Source: Streptomyces sp. SAT1 | GTDB taxonomy: Bacteria > Actinomycetota > Actinomycetes > Streptomycetales > Streptomycetaceae | Direction: 5' to 3' | NCBI RefSeq assembly: GCF_001654495.1 | Contig: NZ_CP015849.1 | Location: forward strand, 1,564,501-1,628,500 | DNA: 64,000 nucleotides | Shown: positions 17,345 to 25,785 of the stretch, piece after piece | How positions within the stretch are numbered: position 1 is the first letter of the stretch | Layout of the letters: every line of letters begins with the position of its first letter | Program-made: the position numbers and the translations under genes | The notes under the pieces: model-generated | Databases searched by the model: none | The model's input: the letters and a program-made list of their open reading frames with translations, nothing else | What the model was told of the DNA's origin: nothing

Positions 17345-17965
17345 TCAGCTGCCGTCCCGCGGGTCCGTGAGCCCGTACGGCCGGAACTCGATGCCGTCCC
17401 AGGTCACCGTGCAGCCCTCGCCCGTCGGCGACTGCGCCAGGAAGCCGACCAGGGTCTCCTCCGGCCGCTCGGCTCCGGCCAGGCTGAAGACGCGGACGAA
17501 GGTCCAGCGCGCGCCGTCGCGGGAGGCGTGGAAGGCGTACGCGCGGCCGGTGCGGCTGATCCGCAGCCACAGCGCGTCGCCGTCCACGGTGAAGGAGTTG
17601 GCGTCGTCGGAGTGGCCGCGGGTGACCACCGTGCACACGGTCGGCACGTCCGGGGACAGCTCCAGGCACAGCTTGGCCCAGGTCCGCTCGCCCGCGTGCA
17701 GATAGAGCACACCCGCGTCGAAGGCCGCGCCGAAGCCGACCGTGACGTGGGCGATCAGCTGGAAGTCGCCCTCCGGGGGCGCGCCGAGCAGCCGGGGCGC
17801 GTCGGAGACGGACTCCAGGGACTCCCCGGCGGGCGGCACGAAACGGTCCTGCCGGGGACCGGCCCGGCCGGTGAGGGTCCCGTCCGCGTACGCCCACCGG
17901 CCGTCGGGCCCGTACGGGCGCAGCGCGAAGGGGAGTCCGGGCAGTGCGAGAGGTTCGGCGTCCAT
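17345..17965 (-). CDS. DUF1349 concanavalin-like beta-sandwich protein
   Basis: A 206-residue protein with the DUF1349 pattern: VSDAPRLLGAPPEGDFQLIAHV, DAGVLYLHAGERTWAKLCLE, VVTRGHSDDANS, WLRISRTGRAYAFHAS and TVTWDGIEFRPYG. The fold is a jelly roll similar to the yeast protein once called regulator of enolase 1 (recalled). The family's biochemical role is unknown; carbohydrate binding is often suggested. There is no signal peptide. ATG 17965 is 59 nt past the dehydrogenase stop, with a hairpin between. Confidence 0.82.
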   Translation of the reverse strand: MDAEPLALPGLPFALRPYGPDGRWAYADGTLTGRAGPRQDRFVPPAGESLESVSDAPRLLGAPPEGDFQLIAHVTVGFGAAFDAGVLYLHAGERTWAKLCLELSPDVPTVCTVVTRGHSDDANSFTVDGDALWLRISRTGRAYAFHASRDGARWTFVRVFSLAGAERPEETLVGFLAQSPTGEGCTVTWDGIEFRPYGLTDPRDGS

Positions 17966-17992
17966 CACCGCAGTCTCGCAGCCCGGCTCCGC

Positions 17993-18021
17993 CCGGCCGC
18001 CACGGGGCCCGCGGCGGCCGG
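17993..18021 (-). terminator. Hairpin after the aldehyde dehydrogenase
   Basis: CCGGCCGCC (17993-18001) pairs with GGCGGCCGG (18013-18021) across 11 nt, immediately beyond the stop at 18025. Confidence 0.5.
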
Positions 18022-18024
18022 CCC

Positions 18025-19554
18025 TCAGCGCTCCAGGCGCCCGTCGCAGCGGCGCGGCAGGCCGAGCGGGTTGTCGTCGCGCAGTTCCGGGGGCAGCAGG
18101 GCCTCGGGGGTGTTCTGGTACGCGACCGGGCGCATCCAGCGTTCCACGGCGGTGGAGCCGACCGAGGTGGAGGTGGAGGTGGTCGCCGGGTAGGGGCCGC
18201 CGTGGTGCTGGGCCGGGGCCACCGCCACGCCGGTGGGCCAGGCGTCGACCAGGACGCGTCCGGCGAGCGGGGTCAGCTCGGCGAGGATCCCGGCGCCGCG
18301 GCCCCGCCCGGCCGCCTCGTCGGCGGAGAGGTGGACGGTGGCGGTGAGGTTGCCCGGGAGCCGGGACAGCACGGCCGTCGCCTCGTCCGCGCCGCTGTAG
18401 CGGGCCACCACGGTGACCGGCCCGAAGCACTCCTCCAGCAGCAGGTCGTGGGCGCCCCCGCCGGTCAGTTCCGCGGCCGGGACGGTGAGGAATCCCGCGC
18501 GCACCGTGTGCTCGCCGGCCGCGCCCGGGGCGAGGGGCGCCTCGACGCCGGGCAGCGCGGCGCGCTCGGCGACCCCGGCGACGAAGGTGTCGCGCATGCG
18601 GTGGTCGAGCAGGACACCGGGCGCGGTGGCGCCGACGCCGTCCGCCAGGGCCTTGACCAGGCGGTCGCCGGCCGCGCCCGCCGGGACGAGCACCAGGCCG
18701 GGCTTGACGCAGAACTGCCCGGCGCCCAGGGTCATCGAACCGGCGAGTCCGGTACCCACGGCCTCCGCCCGCTCCTCGGCGGCCGCCTCGGTGACCAGGA
18801 CCGGGTTGAGGGAGCCCAGCTCGCCGTGGAAGGGGATCGGCGCCGGGCGGGCCGCGGCGGCGTCGAACAGCGCCCGGCCGCCGCGTACGGAGCCGGTGAA
18901 GCCCGCGGCGGCGACCAGCGGGTGCCGGATCAGGTCCAGGCCCGCCTCGAAGCCGTGGACCAGGCCGAGCACGCCCGCCGGTACGCCGTGCTCGGCGGCC
19001 GCGCCGCGGAGCACCTCGGCGACCTGCTCGGACAGCGCCGGGTGGTCCGGGTGTGCCTTGACGACGACCGGGCAGCCGGCGCCGAGCGCGCTCGCGGTGT
19101 CGCCGCCGGCGACGGAGAAGGCGAAGGGGAAGTTGGAGGCGGCGTAGACGGCGACCACACCGAGCGGCACCTTGTAGCGGCGCAGGTCGGGAACGGGCGG
19201 CGTGGCCGTGTCGTCCGGATGGTCGATGATCACGTCGAGGAAGGCGCCCTCGTCGGCGATGTCCGCGAAGAAGCGCAACTGGTGGCAGGTGCGGGCGAGT
19301 TCCCCGGTGAGCCGGGCCGGGCCGAGCGCGGACTCGGCGTCGGCGGTCGCCACCAGCCGGTCCCGGGCCGTCTCCAGGCGGTCGGCCGCGGTGCGCAGGA
19401 AGGCCGCCCGGACGGCCCGGTCGGCGAGCGCGCCGCGCGCGTCGCGGGCGGCGCGCACGGCGGCGTCCACGTCCTGGGCTGTGGCCTCGGCCGCAACCCG
19501 CTCGCGCTGCTTCCCGGTTCGGGGATCGACACTCCAGACTGGTGCTGCTGCCAC
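18025..19554 (-). CDS. Aldehyde dehydrogenase, probable 2-oxoglutarate semialdehyde dehydrogenase
   Basis: An NAD(P)+ aldehyde dehydrogenase of the long subgroup that includes 2-oxoglutarate semialdehyde (2,5-dioxopentanoate) dehydrogenases. The catalytic Cys is C282 in GAGQFCVKPG and the general base E245 in ELGSLNP; VYAASNFPFAFSVAGGD and GFTGSVRGG belong to the cofactor site. It is 509 aa. GTG 19554 has GGAGGG on the minus strand with a 7-nt spacer. It is divergent from an IclR regulator with a shared operator-like site. The specific substrate is inferred from family resemblance and from kdgD and udh about 8 kb away; other aldehydes are possible. Confidence 0.82.
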   Translation of the reverse strand: MAAAPVWSVDPRTGKQRERVAAEATAQDVDAAVRAARDARGALADRAVRAAFLRTAADRLETARDRLVATADAESALGPARLTGELARTCHQLRFFADIADEGAFLDVIIDHPDDTATPPVPDLRRYKVPLGVVAVYAASNFPFAFSVAGGDTASALGAGCPVVVKAHPDHPALSEQVAEVLRGAAAEHGVPAGVLGLVHGFEAGLDLIRHPLVAAAGFTGSVRGGRALFDAAAARPAPIPFHGELGSLNPVLVTEAAAEERAEAVGTGLAGSMTLGAGQFCVKPGLVLVPAGAAGDRLVKALADGVGATAPGVLLDHRMRDTFVAGVAERAALPGVEAPLAPGAAGEHTVRAGFLTVPAAELTGGGAHDLLLEECFGPVTVVARYSGADEATAVLSRLPGNLTATVHLSADEAAGRGRGAGILAELTPLAGRVLVDAWPTGVAVAPAQHHGGPYPATTSTSTSVGSTAVERWMRPVAYQNTPEALLPPELRDDNPLGLPRRCDGRLER

Positions 19555-19636
19555 CGCGGGTCCCTCCACCTGCCTGCCGCTCGCGCCGCAGGACGTAGGT
19601 CGTCCGTCGCTCATCCGTGGGTCATCCGCCAGAGTC

Positions 19637-19652
19637 GTTCGATATACTGAAC
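19637..19652. promoter_or_regulatory. Candidate IclR operator between the dehydrogenase and its regulator
   Basis: GTTCGATATACTGAAC is an imperfect palindrome (12 of 16 positions symmetric: GTTC..TATA..GAAC). It is flanked by CAGAG (19630-19634) and CTCTG (19658-19662). It sits in the 159-nt divergent spacer, where IclR-family regulators usually bind. Confidence 0.55.
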
Positions 19653-19713
19653 GCTGTCTCTGATGATGAATGACCAGGAGACTATTTCCCGCCGAACGAA
19701 GGGGTCAAGGGCG

Positions 19714-20487
19714 ATGCCGGCAGGCGACACAGGCAGCGGATCACAGGTCAAGTCCGCCGTGCGGACCGTGGAACTGCTGGAGTACTTCGCCGGCCGGCCC
19801 GGCATGCACTCCCTGGCCTCGGTCCAGGAGGCCGTCGGCTACCCCAAGTCCAGTCTGTACATGCTGCTGCGCACCCTGGTCGAGCTGGGCTGGGTGGAGA
19901 CCGACGCGACCGGCACGCGGTACGGCATCGGGGTGCGCGCCCTGCTGGTCGGCACCTCCTACATCGACGGCGACGAGGTGGTCGCGGCGGCCCGCCCCAC
20001 CCTGGACCGGCTCTCCGACGACACCACCGAGACCATCCACCTCGCCCGGCTGGACGGCACCAACGTCGTGTACCTGGCCACCCGCCAGTCGCAGCACTAC
20101 CTGCGGCCGTTCACCCGTGTCGGCCGCCGGCTGCCCGCCCACTCCACCTCGCTCGGCAAGGCGCTGCTGAGCACGTACTCGGACGAGCAGGTGCGCAAGA
20201 TGCTCCCCGAGACGCTGCCCGCGCTGACCGAGCACACCCTCACCGACCGCGAGAAGCTCATCGAGGAGCTGCACCAGATCCGCGAGCAGGGCTTCGCCGT
20301 GGACCGCGAGGAGAACACGCTGGGCCTGCGCTGCTTCGGCGTGGCCATCCCGTACCGCACCCCGGCCCGGGACGCGGTCAGCTGCTCGATCCCGGTGGCG
20401 CGCCTGACGCCCGCGCACGAGCAGCTGGTGAAGGACGCCCTCTTCGACGCCCGTGACCGCCTGACGCTCGCCACCCGGAGGCTCTGA
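19714..20487 (+). CDS. IclR-family transcriptional regulator
   Basis: A DNA-binding regulator with an N-terminal winged helix-turn-helix (residues ~10-70, VKSAVRTVELLEYFA ... ASVQEAVGYPKSSLYMLLRTL) and a C-terminal GAF-like effector domain (~85-250, including RLPAHSTSLGKALLS and GFAVDREENTLGLRCFG). At 257 aa it is normal for IclR. ATG 19714 follows GAAGGGG at about 19698-19704; upstream ATGs at 19663/19666 would add about 17 residues without homology. It probably controls the divergent dehydrogenase and itself, perhaps in response to an aldarate-derived intermediate (inference). A GNAT gene follows after 3 nt. Confidence 0.9.
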   Translation: MPAGDTGSGSQVKSAVRTVELLEYFAGRPGMHSLASVQEAVGYPKSSLYMLLRTLVELGWVETDATGTRYGIGVRALLVGTSYIDGDEVVAAARPTLDRLSDDTTETIHLARLDGTNVVYLATRQSQHYLRPFTRVGRRLPAHSTSLGKALLSTYSDEQVRKMLPETLPALTEHTLTDREKLIEELHQIREQGFAVDREENTLGLRCFGVAIPYRTPARDAVSCSIPVARLTPAHEQLVKDALFDARDRLTLATRRL

Positions 20488-20490
20488 ACC

Positions 20491-20961
20491 ATGCACGTCG
20501 TCCTGCGCGAGGTCCACGACAGCGACCTGCCGGTGTTCTTCCGGCAGCTCAACGACCCCGAGGCGCTGCGGATGGCCGCCTTCACCCCGAAGGACCCGGC
20601 CGACGCGGACGCCTTCGCCGCCCACTGGGCGAGGCTGCGCGCCTCCCCCGACGTACAGCGCACGATCCTGGCCGACGGGGACGTGGTCGGCAGCGCCGCG
20701 GTGTACGGCGAGCCCGGTGAGCGCGAGGTCACCTACTGGGTGGACCGCGCCCACTGGGGCCGCGGCGTGGCGACCGCCGCCCTGCGCGCCCTGCTGGCCG
20801 AGGTCCCCGAACGCCCCCTGTACGCACGGGCCGCGGCGGACAACACCGCCTCCCGCCGGGTCCTGGAGAAGTGCGGCTTCCGCCTGACGGCCACCGCCCG
20901 CGGCTACGCGCAGGCGCGCGGCGAGGAGATCGACGAGGTCGTCCTGACCCTGCGCGGCTGA
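20491..20961 (+). CDS. GNAT-family N-acetyltransferase
   Basis: A 156-residue RimJ/RimL-like acetyltransferase: LREVHDSDLPVFFRQLNDP at the start, WVDRAHWGRGVATAALRALL (acetyl-CoA pyrophosphate loop, ~85-105), and NTASRRVLEKCGFRLTATAR at the end. It begins 3 nt after the IclR stop and is probably cotranscribed. The acceptor (ribosomal protein, small amine or antibiotic) cannot be predicted. Confidence 0.88.
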   Translation: MHVVLREVHDSDLPVFFRQLNDPEALRMAAFTPKDPADADAFAAHWARLRASPDVQRTILADGDVVGSAAVYGEPGEREVTYWVDRAHWGRGVATAALRALLAEVPERPLYARAAADNTASRRVLEKCGFRLTATARGYAQARGEEIDEVVLTLRG

Positions 20962-21175
20962 CCCCGCGCGGCCGCGCTCCCGGTCCGGGAGGAGAGTCCT
21001 CTCCGCCGCGCGGCGGAGGCGGATCGTCACCGGGCAGGACGCGCCGGGGCCGCGGGCACGGAAGCCTGGCCGCATGAGAACGCCGCCCCTCCCCGGGCGT
21101 CCGGGCGGACCGGGCCGCGCGGCGGAACCCGCCGGCCGGCCCGCGCGGCCGGCGCGGCCCGCCTACGCTGACCGG
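20962..21175. other. Intergenic region before the two-component system
   Basis: Very GC-rich with no supported gene. Near its end, TACGCT at 21164-21169 sits 6 nt before the ATG at 21176 and resembles a leaderless -10 box; no good -35 is visible. Confidence 0.4.
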
Positions 21176-21259
21176 ATGACCGTCGGCTCTGTGCCCCGTA
21201 CCCAGGGCGCCCGCCTCCCCGGCCCGCGCCCGGCAGCGGCGCGCGGGCGGCGGGCATGA
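21176..21259 (+). CDS. Possible 27-aa leader ORF coupled to the histidine kinase
   Basis: ATG 21176, 6 nt after TACGCT, opens a 27-residue frame (basic and Pro-rich, beginning MTVGSVPRTQGARLPG). Its TGA overlaps the kinase ATG (ATGA at 21256-21259). Such a leaderless leader could couple translation of the kinase, whose own ribosome site is weak. No homologue is known to me; chance cannot be excluded. Confidence 0.35.
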   Translation: MTVGSVPRTQGARLPGPRPAAARGRRA

Positions 21260-22746
21260 GGGGGCTCCTGCGGCCGCTGCTCGGGCGCCGGGCGCGCCGC
21301 CGCTGGATCCATCTGGTCCTGGGCGGCGCCCTCGCCATGCCCTATGTGCTGGTCGGCGCGGTCGTCGTCGGACCGGTCAGTGGCTCCTCCGACGTGCTGA
21401 CCTCCTTCCCGCTGCAACTCGCCTCGTTCGGCGTCGGGTTGCCGCTGGCTGCGGTGACGTCGCTGTTCCCGCCGACCCGGCCGATGTCGGTGGCGGCGGT
21501 GCGCGCGCTGTGCGGAGCGGAGGCCGGGCCGCTGGCCGGGGGACCCGCGCGGACCCGGGCCGCGCGGGGGCGTACGGCCCTGTGGTTCACCCTGCATCTG
21601 GCGCTCGGCGGCATCGTCTCCGGGATGTCCCTCGCGGTGCCGCCGTTCGGGGCGGTGCTGCTCGTGCTGCCGCTGGTGCCGGGGCTGCGCGACACCCCGG
21701 TCCCCGTGCTCGGTTCCTTCGACCGCCCCTGGGGGCCGGTGCTCGCGCCGGTCACGGGGGCGCTGACGCTGCTCGCGCCGGCCGCCTGCGCGGCGGGCGC
21801 GGGACGGCTGCTGGCCCGCTGGGCACCCCTGCTGCTCGGGCCGGGCCCCGAGGACCGGCTCGCCGCCGCCGAGGCCCGCGCCGCCGACCTCGCGGTCCGC
21901 AACCGGCTCGCCCGCGAGCTGCACGACGCGGTGGGCCATGCCCTGAGCGCCGTCACGCTCCAGGCGGGCGCGGCCCGCCGGGTGCTCGACACCGACCCGG
22001 AGTTCGCGCGCGAGGCGCTGGCCGCGATCGAGGAGACCACCCGGCGCACGGTCGGCGAACTCGACGCCGTGCTGGGCGTGCTGCGCGGCGGCGACGCCCC
22101 GGACACGGCCCCCGCGCCCACGCTCGCCGCCGATCTGGACGGACTGCTGCGCCGCACCCGCGCGGGCGGCCCGCGGGTCACGGCCGAGGTGCCGGCGGAT
22201 CCCCGCGCGCTGCCGCCCGCCGTCTCCCGCGAGGCGTACCGCATCGTCCAGGAGGGCCTGAGCAACGCGCTGCGGCACGCGGGCGGGGAGGCCGCGGTGC
22301 GGGTCAGGGTGGTGACGGCGGGCGGCCGGGTGGAGATCACCGTGGAGAACCCGTTCGTACCGGCGGACGGGCGCACCGGCGCCGCCCGGCCCGGTGGCGG
22401 GCACGGGCTGCGCGGGGTCGCGGACCGGGCCCGGCTGCTGGGCGGCTCCGCGCACGCGGGCCCGGCCGGCGGGGTGTGGCGGCTGTCCGTACGCCTCCCG
22501 CTGGACGGACCCGCCGCCCGGCCGCCGTCGGAGGAGCCGCCCGCACAACTCCCGCCCGACGAACCGCCGGTACGGCCCCCGCCCGACGCCCCACCCCTAC
22601 CGCTGCCGCCTGACGGACCGCCGGTACGCCCCACGCCGGACAACCCGCCCACACGACACCCACCCGACGAACCGCCCGCACGGCCCCCGCCCGACGCCCC
22701 ACCCCTACCGCTGCCGCTGCCGCTGCCGCTGGAAGGACCCGTATGA
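21256..22746 (+). CDS. NarL-type sensor histidine kinase with Pro-rich C-terminal tail
   Basis: A membrane histidine kinase of the HisKA_3 group. Hydrophobic segments fill residues ~15-210, followed by the phosphoacceptor H223 in RELHDAVGHALSAV and a GHKL ATPase domain (REAYRIVQEGLSNALRHAGG; GHGLRGVADRARLLGG). From about residue 415 to the end (496) an 80-residue tail is made of PPD-containing proline blocks encoded by repeated DNA, an addition not usual for the family. It overlaps the response regulator by ATGA, so the pair forms one two-component system. There is no sensory domain outside the membrane; the signal is unknown. Start ATG 21256. Confidence 0.88.
   Translation: MRGLLRPLLGRRARRRWIHLVLGGALAMPYVLVGAVVVGPVSGSSDVLTSFPLQLASFGVGLPLAAVTSLFPPTRPMSVAAVRALCGAEAGPLAGGPARTRAARGRTALWFTLHLALGGIVSGMSLAVPPFGAVLLVLPLVPGLRDTPVPVLGSFDRPWGPVLAPVTGALTLLAPAACAAGAGRLLARWAPLLLGPGPEDRLAAAEARAADLAVRNRLARELHDAVGHALSAVTLQAGAARRVLDTDPEFAREALAAIEETTRRTVGELDAVLGVLRGGDAPDTAPAPTLAADLDGLLRRTRAGGPRVTAEVPADPRALPPAVSREAYRIVQEGLSNALRHAGGEAAVRVRVVTAGGRVEITVENPFVPADGRTGAARPGGGHGLRGVADRARLLGGSAHAGPAGGVWRLSVRLPLDGPAARPPSEEPPAQLPPDEPPVRPPPDAPPLPLPPDGPPVRPTPDNPPTRHPPDEPPARPPPDAPPLPLPLPLPLEGPV
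22561..22732 (+). repeat. 48-bp repeat encoding proline blocks in the kinase tail
   Basis: The 48 nt at 22561-22608 recur at 22669-22716 with about three changes, and CTGCCG units repeat at 22711-22731. Both copies keep the reading frame, encoding a Pro-Pro-Asp...Pro-Leu-Pro block. Confidence 0.8.
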
Positions 22747-23411
22747 CCGCCGCACCGCCCGGCTCCCCGCCCCTGCGCATCGTGGTCGCCGACGACGAGC
22801 GCATGGTGCGCACCGCGCTGCGCGCCATCCTCGGCGCCGAACCGGATCTGGCGGTCGTCGGTGAGGCCGCCACCGGGGCCGAGGCGGTGTCCGTGGTGCT
22901 GGCGGAGCGGCCGGACGTGGTGCTGATGGACGTCCGGATGCCCGAGCTCGACGGCATCCGGGCCACCGAGCGGATCCTGGCGGCCCTGCCCGAACCGCCC
23001 CGCATCGTCGTCGTCACCACCTTCGAGAACGACTCCCACGTGTACGCGGCCCTGCGCGCCGGGGCCTCCGGCTTCCTGCTCAAGCGGGCCGACGCGGACA
23101 CGCTGGTGCGGGCGGTGCGGCTGGTCGCGCACAGCGACACCCTGCTGTTCCCGGCGGCGGTGCGGGCGCTGGCCGTCGAGCACGCGCGGGGAGCTCCCGC
23201 GCCCTGGGTGGCCCGGCTGACCGGCCGCGAGGGCGAGGTGCTGCGGCTGATGGCGGCGGGCCTGACCAACGCGGAGATCGCCCGGCGGATGGGCGTCGGC
23301 CCCGCCACCGTGAAGTCGCATGTGGCGGCCGTCCTCGCCAAGACCGGCGCCCGGGACCGCACCCAGGCCGTCATCGCCGCGTTCGAGGCCGGTTTCATGA
23401 GCGTCCGATGA
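22743..23411 (+). CDS. NarL/LuxR-family response regulator
   Basis: Residues ~11-125 form a receiver domain with the acidic pair D17-D18, phospho-acceptor D63 (VVLMDVRMPELDG) and the conserved Lys in GASGFLLKRADAD. Residues ~155-220 are a LuxR-type helix-turn-helix (LTGREGEVLRLMAAGLTNAE ... VKSHVAAVLAKTGARDR). It is 222 aa. The ATG overlaps the kinase stop by 4 nt, so the two partners are coupled. Target genes are unknown; a penicillin-binding protein gene follows 54 nt later. Confidence 0.93.
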   Translation: MTAAPPGSPPLRIVVADDERMVRTALRAILGAEPDLAVVGEAATGAEAVSVVLAERPDVVLMDVRMPELDGIRATERILAALPEPPRIVVVTTFENDSHVYAALRAGASGFLLKRADADTLVRAVRLVAHSDTLLFPAAVRALAVEHARGAPAPWVARLTGREGEVLRLMAAGLTNAEIARRMGVGPATVKSHVAAVLAKTGARDRTQAVIAAFEAGFMSVR

Positions 23412-23465
23412 GAAAAGGGCCGGACCGGAACGATTCGTCCCCTCCCGTTCGTCGTCCTGACCGGG

Positions 23466-24932
23466 ATGAACGCGATGAACGGGATGAACAAGACGATCAG
23501 GCGGGCGTCCGTCTTCACACTGCTGCTGGTGTTCGCGCTGCTGGTCAGGGCGACCTGGGTGCAGTTCTACGACGGCAGGGCGCTCGCGGACGACAAGGAC
23601 AACCGGCGCGGGGCGATCGCGACGTACGCGCAGCCGCTGGGGAACATCGTCGTGGGCGGCAGAGCCGTCACCGGCTCCGCGCGGACCACGAGCGGTGACC
23701 TCGCCTACCGGCGGACCTACGAGGACGGCAAGCTGTACGCGGCGGTCACGGGCTACAGCTCGCAGGTCTACGGCACGACCCAGCTGGAGGGCGTCTACAA
23801 GGATCTGCTGAACGGCTCCGACAGCCGGCTGCGCGACCCGCTGGACACCCTCACCGGCAAGCGGGCCGCGCCCGGGGACGTGGTTACGACGATCGACCCC
23901 GAGGTGCAGCAGGCCGGTTACCGGGCGCTCGGCGGCAAGAAGGGCGCGGCCGTGGCGATCGACCCGGCCACCGGGCGGATCCTGGCGGTGGTCTCCACAC
24001 CGTCGTACGACCCGTCCGTGCTCAGCACGGGCGACAGCGCCGCCTGGAAGAAGCTGACCGAGGATCCGGACAAGCCGATGACGAACCGGGCGCTGCGCCA
24101 GCCGCTGCCGCCGGGCTCGACGTTCAAGCTGGTCGTCGCGGCGGCGGCGCTGGAGGACGGGCGCTACGCCTCGGTGGACACCCCCACCGACAGCCCCGAC
24201 CCGTACCGGCTGCCGGGCACCACCCGGGACCTGGCCAACGAGAATCCGTCCGCGCCCTGCGAGAACGCCACGATCCGCACCGCGCTGCGCTACTCGTGCA
24301 ACAACGTCTTCGCCAAGCTGGCCGTCGACCTCGGGCAGGACAAGGTGCGGGCGATGGCCGACCGGTTCGGCTTCGACGACAGCGCGCAGGACGTGCCCGT
24401 ACGGGCCTACCCGAGTGTGTACCCGTCCGGGATGGACAAGGCGCAGACCGCGCTGAGCGGCATCGGGCAGTTCGATGTGACGGCCACACCGCTTCAGATG
24501 GCCATGGTGTCGGCAGCTATAGCCAACGGCGGCACTCTCGTCTCACCGCACATGGTGTCGCGCACTACGGACGGCAACGGCGATGTGGTGCGGGACTATG
24601 ACGACCATCCGGACAGCAAGCGGATCGTCAGCGCCGCCACCGCCGCCCAGCTGCAATCGGCCATGCGCACGGTGGTCGAGCAGGGCACCGGCACCAACGC
24701 CCGCGTCGACGGGGTCACGGTGGGCGGCAAGACGGGCACCGCGCAGCACGGCGAGAACAACAGCCAGGTGCCGTACGCCTGGTTCACCTCGTTCGGCACC
24801 TCGCAGCGCACCGGGCGGCAGATCGCGGTCGCGGTGCTGGTCGAGCAGTCGGACGCGGCCCGCTCCGAGGTCAGCGGCAACGGTCTCGCGGCGCCGGTGG
24901 CCCGTGCCATGACCGAGGCCGCGCTGAAGTGA
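23466..24932 (+). CDS. Penicillin-binding protein (class B-like transpeptidase)
   Basis: A membrane-anchored D,D-transpeptidase acting outside the membrane in peptidoglycan cross-linking. An N-terminal anchor (~10-30, SVFTLLLVFALLVRA) leads into an NTF2-like/dimerisation segment. The transpeptidase domain carries S218-x-x-K221 (PPGSTFKLV), S277-C-N279 and K422-T-G (GGKTGTAQH). At 488 aa it resembles Streptomyces PbpA/FtsI-like proteins. Three in-frame ATGs (23466, 23475, 23484) sit in a 9-bp repeat; the third (MNKTIRRAS) best fits relatives, and none has a clear Shine-Dalgarno site. Confidence 0.9.
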   Translation: MNAMNGMNKTIRRASVFTLLLVFALLVRATWVQFYDGRALADDKDNRRGAIATYAQPLGNIVVGGRAVTGSARTTSGDLAYRRTYEDGKLYAAVTGYSSQVYGTTQLEGVYKDLLNGSDSRLRDPLDTLTGKRAAPGDVVTTIDPEVQQAGYRALGGKKGAAVAIDPATGRILAVVSTPSYDPSVLSTGDSAAWKKLTEDPDKPMTNRALRQPLPPGSTFKLVVAAAALEDGRYASVDTPTDSPDPYRLPGTTRDLANENPSAPCENATIRTALRYSCNNVFAKLAVDLGQDKVRAMADRFGFDDSAQDVPVRAYPSVYPSGMDKAQTALSGIGQFDVTATPLQMAMVSAAIANGGTLVSPHMVSRTTDGNGDVVRDYDDHPDSKRIVSAATAAQLQSAMRTVVEQGTGTNARVDGVTVGGKTGTAQHGENNSQVPYAWFTSFGTSQRTGRQIAVAVLVEQSDAARSEVSGNGLAAPVARAMTEAALK

Positions 24933-24960
24933 GCCCCGCCCGGGGCGCCGCCGGGCACCC

Positions 24961-24978
24961 CGGACGGTGGCCCGTCCG
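24961..24978. terminator. Short hairpin between convergent pbp and phosphatase genes
   Basis: CGGACGG (24961-24967) pairs with CCGTCCG (24972-24978) over a 4-nt loop in the 49-nt convergent spacer. Confidence 0.45.
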
Positions 24979-24981
24979 TCC

Positions 24982-25785
24982 CTACGCGACGTAGTACGTC
25001 GGGTTGGGCAGCTTGTAGGTGCGGTCCGCGTAGCCGCCCTCCAGGTCGGAGTACTGGTCGCCGAAGTTGGCGACGATGTCGTACCCGAGGCTCTCGATGT
25101 GCTTGCGGGTGCCCGCCTTGAACTGCACGGTGGTGCACTTCCAGGCGCCCGGCGCCGCGCAGTCGCGCAGGTAGGCGGGCGGGTTGGCGGCGTCCTTGAG
25201 GAACATGTGCCCGGCGTCCAGGTTCACGTCGGCGCCGACCTTCTTCAGGTTCTGCACGGCGGCGGTGCGCTGGGCCTCGCTCAGACCGGAGTTGTAGAAG
25301 ACGGCCACGCCCTTCTTCGCGGCGTAGCGCACCAGGTCCGGGCTGCCGAAGACCTCCGGCCGGTCGGCCTTGTCGACGTAGGCGGCCCAGGTGGTGCCGT
25401 TGTAGCCGTAGTTGTTCTTCTTCTCGTAGTCGAGGCTGAGCAGCAGCGTGTCGTCGATGTCGAAGACGACGGCCGGCTTCTTGCCCCGGTGGCCGTGGTG
25501 CTGCGCCGCGCGCGCCGCCTTGTCGATCTGCCGCTTGGCGGCGGCGTCGACGCGCGCCAGGTCCTTGGCGTACTGGCTGTCGGGGGACGCCTGGTACACG
25601 CCGTGCGCGTCGAGCGTGGTGCCGTAGTAGGTGTCGATGTCCTTGGTGAGCAGACCGATGTTGTACGGCTCACGGGTGGAGTTGGCGGTGGACTGCCCGG
25701 CGGTGGCCGCTCCGGCACCGTAGACGACGGTGGCGGTGAGGGCGCAGGTGGCGGCGATCGCCGCGAGACGCAGTGGCTTATTCAT
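24982..25785 (-). CDS. Secreted HAD-superfamily acid phosphatase (class B-like)
   Basis: An exported phosphomonoesterase of the HAD subfamily IIIB. The signal peptide covers ~1-30 (MNKPLRLAAIAATCALTATV, then AGAATAGQS). The catalytic motif DIDDT is at 109-113, followed by WAAYVDKADRPEVF, VAVFYNSGLSEAQR (motif II) and VANFGDQYSDLEGG (motif III/IV). It is 267 aa. Substrates are likely nucleotides or phosphoesters outside the cell. It stands alone, convergent with the penicillin-binding protein gene. Confidence 0.9.
   Translation of the reverse strand: MNKPLRLAAIAATCALTATVVYGAGAATAGQSTANSTREPYNIGLLTKDIDTYYGTTLDAHGVYQASPDSQYAKDLARVDAAAKRQIDKAARAAQHHGHRGKKPAVVFDIDDTLLLSLDYEKKNNYGYNGTTWAAYVDKADRPEVFGSPDLVRYAAKKGVAVFYNSGLSEAQRTAAVQNLKKVGADVNLDAGHMFLKDAANPPAYLRDCAAPGAWKCTTVQFKAGTRKHIESLGYDIVANFGDQYSDLEGGYADRTYKLPNPTYYVA

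Noticed and set aside
22561..22732. Repeats in the kinase tail as a CRISPR-like array
   Set aside because: Only two full copies, in frame within a coding sequence, with no spacers of regular size and no cas genes.
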